A stretch of DNA of 64,000 nucleotides from positions 1,312,501 to 1,376,500 of the forward strand of contig NZ_CP042466.1 of NCBI RefSeq assembly GCF_008330225.1, read 5' to 3'. This DNA comes from Geobacter sp. FeAm09. Its GTDB lineage: Bacteria; Desulfobacterota; Desulfuromonadia; Geobacterales; Pseudopelobacteraceae. Position numbers and translations under genes: made by a program. The notes beneath the pieces are model-generated. The model ran no database searches. It was not told the origin of the DNA and saw only the letters and a list, made by a program, of their open reading frames with translations. Below, one piece after another: positions 58,826-64,000 of the stretch (position 1 is its first letter; each line of letters starts with the position of its first letter).

Positions 58826-59677
58826 TTAGATCGTTTCACCCTCCGCTTCGGGTGGGGCGATAACCTTTTTCTTGCCGAAGATGAGCGCCACCCAGATGCT
58901 GATCTCGTACATCAGGTACATGGGGACCATGATGACGAACATGGTGATCAGGTCGGCGTGGAAGGCGGCCACGATGGAACTGGCCAAAAGGGCGTATTTG
59001 CGCTTGGGGGCCAGCATCTTGTAGCTGACGATGCCGAAGCGGGACAGGATCAGGGTCAGGATCGGCAGTTCGAAGATCAGGCCGAAGATCAGGATCAGGC
59101 GCAGGCAGAAGTTGATGTAGGAACTGATGTTGAACCAGCTCTGCAGCCCCTCCGCCTCGTAGGAGAGGGAGAAGTTGATGATGACCGGCCAGATCACGAT
59201 GAGGAAGAACATGGCCCCGACGCAGAAGGTGAGGGTGGCGGCAGTGATGAAGGGGACCACCATGCGTCGTTCCTTGCGGGTGAGGCCGGGGGCGATGAAC
59301 ATCCAGAGTTGCAGGAAGACCACCGGCAGGACCAGCACGAAGCCGAGCAGCATGGAGATCTTGCACTGGATGAAGAACGGCTCCAGGGGAGCGCTGTAGT
59401 TGAGGGGGCGTTTCTTCTCGGGGGCGTTGATCTCCTGTTCCAGCTTGTAGCGGGTATAGAGTTCGGGAGCCCGTTCCTTGACCTTGGCGTAGACCATCTT
59501 TTTGATCTCGGTCAGGTAGGTCTTGCCGGTCAGGGGTTTTTCCACGAAGTTGAGGACCGGACCGGAGAAGTTCCAGGCCACGCCCATGCCGATAACCACG
59601 GCGACGACGATGATGACGAGCCGCTTGCGCAACTCGACCAGATGCTCGATGAAGGGGGCAACTTTTTCTTCGCTCAT
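58826..59677 (-). CDS. tatC: Sec-independent protein translocase TatC
   Basis: 283 residues, six membrane segments. APFIEHLVELRKRL is the conserved N-terminal signal-binding region; PLEPFFIQCK, LPVVFLQLWMFIAPGL and IFELPILTLILSRFG are family marks. The first periplasmic loop (about 38-105) carries an extra charged insert of some 30 residues (VYAKVKERAPELYTRYKLEQ) relative to E. coli. It is followed by the MITE copy 2; tatA lies 148 bases upstream in the same direction. Confidence 0.94.
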   Translation of the reverse strand: MSEEKVAPFIEHLVELRKRLVIIVVAVVIGMGVAWNFSGPVLNFVEKPLTGKTYLTEIKKMVYAKVKERAPELYTRYKLEQEINAPEKKRPLNYSAPLEPFFIQCKISMLLGFVLVLPVVFLQLWMFIAPGLTRKERRMVVPFITAATLTFCVGAMFFLIVIWPVIINFSLSYEAEGLQSWFNISSYINFCLRLILIFGLIFELPILTLILSRFGIVSYKMLAPKRKYALLASSIVAAFHADLITMFVIMVPMYLMYEISIWVALIFGKKKVIAPPEAEGETI

Positions 59678-59825
59678 GGGCTCTTTCCTACCACAGGGGT
59701 ACGCGGTCGCGCAACCGCTTTTTGCCGGGCGGCCCGGTCGTCAGGCCGGCTGGGCAACGGCTCGATAGTACGCCCCATGGGGGCAAGAGCCGGCCAGGGA
59801 GCAGAGAAAACTGCGGCGAGTCCGG

Positions 59826-59999
59826 TTACGACTCTTTTTGGGGGGGGAGTTCGGCGGTATCCTTGTCGTTGGCGGCCTTTCTGAAGTTGCTGATGGCCTT
59901 GCCGAAGGAACTGCCGATTTCCGGAAGTTTCCCCACGCCGAACACCAGCATCACGATAGCTGCGATAATAATCAATTCCGGGGTGCCGAAACCAAACAT
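59826..59999 (-). CDS. tatA: Tat translocase pore subunit TatA/E
   Basis: 57 residues: one membrane helix (TPELIIIAAIVMLVFGVGKL), then the amphipathic helix PEIGSSFGKAISNFRKA and a short charged tail. The FGxGKLPEIG hinge is diagnostic. The ATG at 59999 follows AAGGAG; the longer frame is rejected. It oligomerises with TatC to move folded proteins. It is upstream of tatC. Confidence 0.93.
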   Translation of the reverse strand: MFGFGTPELIIIAAIVMLVFGVGKLPEIGSSFGKAISNFRKAANDKDTAELPPQKES

Positions 60000-60260
60000 G
60001 ACCTTGATCTCCTTTGTATTGAACATATAACGGCGCAGAAGGCCCATGGAGAAAGGAGGAGCAGCTCCACGGGCCTTTTGCTGACGGAATTCCTGCCTAA
60101 AGGGCACTGGTACAAAACGCACCCATGCTATACTAAGAACATTCGCAAATCAAGCGTCATTATTGGTGTATTCAGATCCCGATGGGGACGTCTCCATGCC
60201 GGGAAGCGGCGGTATATCCTGGCGGTCCCGTACGCCATGGAGGACAAAAGGCTTACGGCG

Positions 60261-62582
60261 TCAATGCCGTTTTTTGCCGCTACTGCGCCCCTTTTCCTTC
60301 GCTTTACCTTTACCCCTGCCGGACGCCGCCCCTTTGGACTCAGCGCCGCCGCCCCGCGTGAGGCCGCTCACCCGCTTGCCCTTGATCGGTATGCGCGGGT
60401 ACTCCTCGGCCGGTCCGGCACCGGCCGGGATTTTGGGCGGGGCGGAGGGGGTGTGGGCCGCCAGGGTGAACTCGATGCGCCGGGTGGCCGGGGAGACCGC
60501 CGCCACCGTGACCCGCGCCTTGTCGCCGATGCGGAAGACGCGCCGCAACCGGTTGCCCACCAGGGAGTGCTGCTTCTCCTGAAAGGTGTACAGGTCGTCG
60601 TCCAGGGTGGAGATGTGCACCAGCCCCTCCACGAACAGCTCCTCCAGCTCCACGAAAAAACCGAAAGCGGTCGCGCCGGTGATATAGCCGTCGAACTCCT
60701 CCCCCAGATGCTGCTGCATGTACTGGACCTTCTTCATCTCCACCACGTCCCGCTCGGCCTCCATGGCCACCCGCTCCCGCTTGCTGGTATGCTCGGCCGT
60801 CTCACCCAGGTGTTCGGTGGCGATGGCCAGTTGTTTGGCGCGGCGCTTGTCGTCCTTCTTCTCATCCAGGGCCAGGAGCGCCTTGAGGATGCGGTGCACC
60901 ACCAGATCGGGGTAGCGCCGGATGGGTGAGGTAAAGTGGCAGTAGCAGGGAGAGGCCAGGCCGAAGTGCCCCAGGTTTTCGGCGGCGTAACGGGCCTGCT
61001 TCATGCAGCGCAACAGGGCGTAGTTGAGCATGCGCTCCTCGGGCCTCCCGTCGGCCTGGGCCAGCAGGCGCTGCAGTTCGGCCGGATTGACCCGGTCCCC
61101 CACCAGGGCGAACTCGTAGCCGAAGCCGTAGATGAATTCCTGGAAGTCGTGCAGCTTGGCCGGGTCCGGGTTTTCGTGGATGCGGTAGAGGAACGGGACC
61201 TGCCGGGAGGTGACGAAGGCGGCCACCGCCTCGTTGGCCGCCAGCATGAACTCTTCGATCAACTGGTGCGCCAGGTTGCGCTCGGCCCGGACGATCCCCT
61301 CGGTCCGGCCGGTCAGGCCGATGATGATCTCCGGCTCGGGCAGGTCGAAGTCGATGCTGCCCCGCTTTTTGCGCATGGCCATCAGGATCAGGGCCAATTC
61401 CTTCATCTCTCCCAGCATGGGGGTCAGGGGGCGGTGCTTGTCCGCCACCTCCCGGTCGTTGTCCACGATGATCTGTTTGACGGTGGTGTAGGTCAGGCGG
61501 GCACTGCTCTTGATGACGCTGGGGTAGAAGGCGCTCTCCACCATGCGGCCGGCGGCGTCGAAGAGCATCTCGGCCGTCATGGTCAGGCGCTCCACCTGGG
61601 GGTTGAGGGAGCAGATGCCGTTGGAGAGCCGTTCGGGGAGCATGGGGATGCAGCGGTCCGGAAAATAGACCGAGGTGCCGCGCAGGTAGGCCTCCCGGTC
61701 CAGGGGGCTGCCGGGGGTGACATAGGCGGAGACGTCGGCGATGGAGACCCACAACCGGAAATTGGCCCCCTCCCGGCGCAGGGCCACGGCGTCGTCGAAG
61801 TCCCGGGCCGTTTCGCCGTCGATGGTGACGGTGGTCATGCCCCGCAGGTCCACGCGCCCCTTCAATTCCCCTTTGCCCACGGCTTCGGGCACGGCGTCGG
61901 CCTCGGCCAACACGTCCGGGCCGAACACATGGGGCAGCTCGAAGCGGCGGATCACCGACTGGACTTCCACCTCCGGGTCGTCGGGCCACCCGAGGATCTC
62001 CACGATGCGCCCCTCGGCCGGCCGGCCGCCCACCGGATAGGCGGTGAGTTCGGCCACCACCTGCTGGCCGTCCTCGGCCCTGCCGCGCCCCTTGGGGGGA
62101 ATGAGGACCGCCAGATTGAGACGCTGGTCGTCGGAGATGACCAGCGCGCCGCGGCGGCTCTCGTCGTACCTCCCCACGACCCGGGTGGTGCTCCGTTCCA
62201 CCACGTTGACGATTCGTCCGTCCAGTTTGTTACCCCCCATGCGGCTCTGATTGGCGGTGGCCTCCACCAGGTCGCCGTGCAGGGCGCCTTTCATGAATTT
62301 GGCCGGGATGAAGATGTCCTCGCCGCCCCCTTCGGGCGCCACGAAGCCGTAGCCGTCCCGGTGGACCGTGATCCGGCCGCGCACGGTCCTTACCTGCCCC
62401 GGCAGGACGTAGCTGTTGCCCCGCTGGCGGATTACCTCGCCGTTGTCCGCCATGTCCTCCAGCAGGTTCTGCAACTCGCGCTTCAGGTGGCGGCCGCCGA
62501 AGTCGCGCAACAGGGTTGAAAAATGGACTGGGCCCCCGTATTCCTTGAGGAGCGCCAGAATATGCTTTTTTGATACGGTCAT
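60261..62582 (-). CDS. rnr: Ribonuclease R
   Basis: 773 residues. N-terminal winged helix (1-60), two cold-shock OB domains (about 65-220, GYGFVAPEGGGEDIFIP), RNB catalytic domain (TVTIDGETARDFDDAVAL with the four-Asp cluster, about 250-580), a C-terminal S1 domain (DGYITGATAFGFFVELEE) and a Lys/Gly-rich tail (GKGKAKEKGRSSGKKRH). It degrades structured RNA 3' to 5'. The ATG has no strong ribosome-binding site. It is single and the next gene is 261 bases away. Confidence 0.95.
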   Translation of the reverse strand: MTVSKKHILALLKEYGGPVHFSTLLRDFGGRHLKRELQNLLEDMADNGEVIRQRGNSYVLPGQVRTVRGRITVHRDGYGFVAPEGGGEDIFIPAKFMKGALHGDLVEATANQSRMGGNKLDGRIVNVVERSTTRVVGRYDESRRGALVISDDQRLNLAVLIPPKGRGRAEDGQQVVAELTAYPVGGRPAEGRIVEILGWPDDPEVEVQSVIRRFELPHVFGPDVLAEADAVPEAVGKGELKGRVDLRGMTTVTIDGETARDFDDAVALRREGANFRLWVSIADVSAYVTPGSPLDREAYLRGTSVYFPDRCIPMLPERLSNGICSLNPQVERLTMTAEMLFDAAGRMVESAFYPSVIKSSARLTYTTVKQIIVDNDREVADKHRPLTPMLGEMKELALILMAMRKKRGSIDFDLPEPEIIIGLTGRTEGIVRAERNLAHQLIEEFMLAANEAVAAFVTSRQVPFLYRIHENPDPAKLHDFQEFIYGFGYEFALVGDRVNPAELQRLLAQADGRPEERMLNYALLRCMKQARYAAENLGHFGLASPCYCHFTSPIRRYPDLVVHRILKALLALDEKKDDKRRAKQLAIATEHLGETAEHTSKRERVAMEAERDVVEMKKVQYMQQHLGEEFDGYITGATAFGFFVELEELFVEGLVHISTLDDDLYTFQEKQHSLVGNRLRRVFRIGDKARVTVAAVSPATRRIEFTLAAHTPSAPPKIPAGAGPAEEYPRIPIKGKRVSGLTRGGGAESKGAASGRGKGKAKEKGRSSGKKRH

Positions 62583-62879
62583 AATTTATATATCCCATCG
62601 TAGTCTGGTGTTGTGGTGCGCTGTGAGGCGCATGATATGCCTTTTTTCCGCGATTTGCGATATTTTCCTGCGGTTTGCCCGGCCGGGAGCGCCGCGCCGG
62701 CCGCATCGGCCCTGGCCGGCACGGATTTTTGGGGTTGCCTGGTCGGCCGGGTGGGGTAGAATGAGAAGAAAGGGAGCGTTGGCAGCCCCCTCGTCCGGCT
62801 TTCGGTCACCTTCTCCCCCAGGGAGCAGAGTTTTCAGGGGAACGACGATTGCCACGTCGAAGGAAAGGAGTGGATGGGG
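62583..62879. other. Intergenic region between divergent rnr and quinone reductase
   Basis: 297 bases with no credible gene. It should hold both promoters. The short minus frame inside (to 62809) has no ribosome-binding site and unnatural composition. Confidence 0.4.
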
Positions 62880-63842
62880 ATGAAAGTGATACACGTTACG
62901 CAATTCGGACCTCCCGAGGTCATGGTACTGAAAGATGTGGCCGACCTGGAGCCGGGGCCGGGCCAGGTGGTGGTGACGGTCAAGGCCGCCGGGGTCAACC
63001 CGGTGGATACCTATATCCGTTCCGGTCTGTACCAACACGCCGCGACACCCCCCTATACGCCGGGAATCGACGCCGCCGGGGTGATCGCCGCGGTGGGGCC
63101 GGAGGTGAAGCATCGCCGGGTGGGCGACCGGGTGTACGTGGCCTGGTCCGTCTCCGGCACCTATGCCGAGCAGGTGCTCTGCGCCGAGGCCCAGACCCAT
63201 CCCCTGCCCGAGGGGATCACCTTTGGCCAGGGAGCTGCCATCGGGGTGCCCTACGGCGCGGCCTATCGCGCCCTGTTCCAGCGGGCCCGCGCCCAGGCCG
63301 GGGAAACGGTGCTGGTGCATGGCGCCAGCGGTGGGGTGGGGCTTGGCGCGGTGCAGTTGGCCCGGGCCGCCGGGTTGTGGGTGATCGGCACGGCCGGTTC
63401 CGATCAAGGGCGGGCGCTGGTACAGGCCCAGGGGGCGCATCATGTGCTCAACCACCACGAACCGGGCTATCTGGACAAACTGGCCGACCTGACCTGCGGT
63501 CATGGGGTGGATGTGATCCTGGAGATGCTGGCCAACGTGAACCTGGCCAAGGACCTGACGGTGCTGGCCACGGGTGGCCGGGTGGCGGTGATCGGCAGCC
63601 GCGGCCGGGTCGAAATCGACCCGCGGGACACCATGGGGCGCGAGGCCTCGATCCTGGGGGTCACCCTCTACCAGGCTACGCCCCAGGACTTGGGTTCCAT
63701 GCACGCCGCCTTCGTGGCCGGCCTGGAAAACGGCACCCTGCGGCCGGTGGTGAGCAGGGAACTCCCCCTGGCCGAGGCTGCGACGGCCCATCACGCCGTC
63801 ATGGAGACCAACACCCTGGGCAAGATTGTGCTGGTCCCCTGA
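62880..63842 (+). CDS. Zinc-free quinone oxidoreductase (zeta-crystallin-like MDR)
   Basis: 320 residues. N-terminal GroES-like part (GVNPVDTYIRSGLY, PYTPGIDAAGVI), then the NADPH site VLVHGASGGVGLGAVQLA (about 143-160) and TLGKIVLVP at the end. No structural or catalytic zinc cysteines, so it is the quinone reductase class using NADPH. GGVGxGAVQLA is a hallmark of the zeta-crystallin group. I use the ATG at 62880 (AAGGAG nine bases upstream); the ATG at 62874 is too close to it. A MITE-like repeat starts 12 bases after the stop. Confidence 0.93.
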   Translation: MKVIHVTQFGPPEVMVLKDVADLEPGPGQVVVTVKAAGVNPVDTYIRSGLYQHAATPPYTPGIDAAGVIAAVGPEVKHRRVGDRVYVAWSVSGTYAEQVLCAEAQTHPLPEGITFGQGAAIGVPYGAAYRALFQRARAQAGETVLVHGASGGVGLGAVQLARAAGLWVIGTAGSDQGRALVQAQGAHHVLNHHEPGYLDKLADLTCGHGVDVILEMLANVNLAKDLTVLATGGRVAVIGSRGRVEIDPRDTMGREASILGVTLYQATPQDLGSMHAAFVAGLENGTLRPVVSRELPLAEAATAHHAVMETNTLGKIVLVP

Positions 63843-63854
63843 CACAAGTTTGAG

Positions 63855-64000
63855 AGGTTGTCGAAAAACAGCCATCAGGCCTTCGTCCTCGAAAGCCCTT
63901 TCGTGCGGCGTAGCGCCCGGCCTTCGCAGCCAACGCTGCTTCGGCGGAGTAGGCCTGCTACGCCTCCTCAGGGCTTGTCGAGCGGGTGCAGCGATCTGAC
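63855..64000. repeat. MITE-like palindromic repeat, copy 3 (cut by window end)
   Basis: It begins AGGTTGTCGAAAAACAG and shares CTCAGGGCTTGTCGAGCGGG with copy 1 near its right end. The core GCGGCGTAGCGCC...GGCCTGCTACGCC is longer than in copy 2. The closing arm lies beyond the window. Confidence 0.75.

Noticed and set aside
60042-60085. Terminator between rnr and tatA
   Set aside because: A GGCCCATGGAG/CTCCACGGGCC stem exists, but neither strand has a convincing T run, so I do not list it as a terminator.
62579-62809. 76-residue frame upstream of rnr
   Set aside because: It lies in the divergent promoter region, lacks a ribosome-binding site and has no pattern.

Overview
The window looks like chromosome from a high-GC, Gram-negative, anaerobic or microaerobic deltaproteobacterium of the Geobacter group (Desulfuromonadales/Geobacterales). 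Pointers are the trpA-accD-folC order, long-form HisG, small DUF507 proteins, a one-heme c-type cytochrome, anaerobic cobalamin genes, many sensory proteins (two chemoreceptors, a GGDEF protein, an HD-GYP response regulator, an orphan histidine kinase) and LptD. Family names come from protein motifs read by eye; no database search was possible.

Layout. 1-5.1 kb: a cut membrane gene, an OB-fold-like exported protein, queC, a small exported repeat protein, a diguanylate cyclase and pta. 5.4-10.3 kb: trpF-trpB1, trpB2 and homoserine dehydrogenase. 10.5-13.7 kb: ribH-nusB and cbiX-cbiC-cbiD. 13.8-14.8 kb: an AT-richer islet with a membrane protein and a DUF4160/DUF2442 pair. 14.9-19.2 kb: a free-standing nuoE-nuoF-nuoG set split by a repeat-bounded GxxExxY element. 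19.4-31.4 kb: hemW, a frameshifted cytochrome c, two DUF507 genes, a DUF815 ATPase, a lytic transglycosylase, an HD-GYP regulator, hisI, hisG, a pseudouridine synthase, a LEA-like protein, an SDR and an RRM protein. 31.6-42.6 kb: a frameshifted alcohol dehydrogenase and MocR regulator, DUF2917, a chemoreceptor, a Fur-box small exported protein, a 7-TM histidine kinase, a DUF4410 protein and a giant TPR-glycosyltransferase. 42.7-45.5 kb: a small AT-rich island between a decayed and an intact tRNA-Met(CAT). 45.7-64 kb: lptD, folC, accD, trpA, a second chemoreceptor, a LEA14-type lipoprotein, an SLT lipoprotein, cydB-cydA, an Rrf2 regulator, pfkA, tatC, tatA, rnr and a quinone reductase.

How genes work together. 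trpF, trpB and the distant trpA serve tryptophan synthesis; hisI-hisG serve histidine; cbiX-C-D serve the anaerobic corrin pathway; nuoEFG form an NADH-oxidising module; an Rrf2 iron-sulfur regulator lies directly upstream of the bd oxidase genes; tatA/tatC form a Tat translocon.

The most notable content is between genes. (1) A family with ends like GCCACAGAGACACGGAGACA occurs at nine loci, often as facing pairs; one copy encloses a GxxExxY (PD-(D/E)XK-like) gene, and at three loci the element end supplies the TAA stop of the neighbouring gene. (2) A roughly 120-base MITE-like family has AGGTTGTTGAAAAACAG ends. (3) A REP-like palindrome is nested in one MITE copy and has also inserted in frame inside nuoG. 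(4) Several frames are broken exactly at homopolymers (G7, G6, G5, A6), which may be sequence error or real on/off switching.
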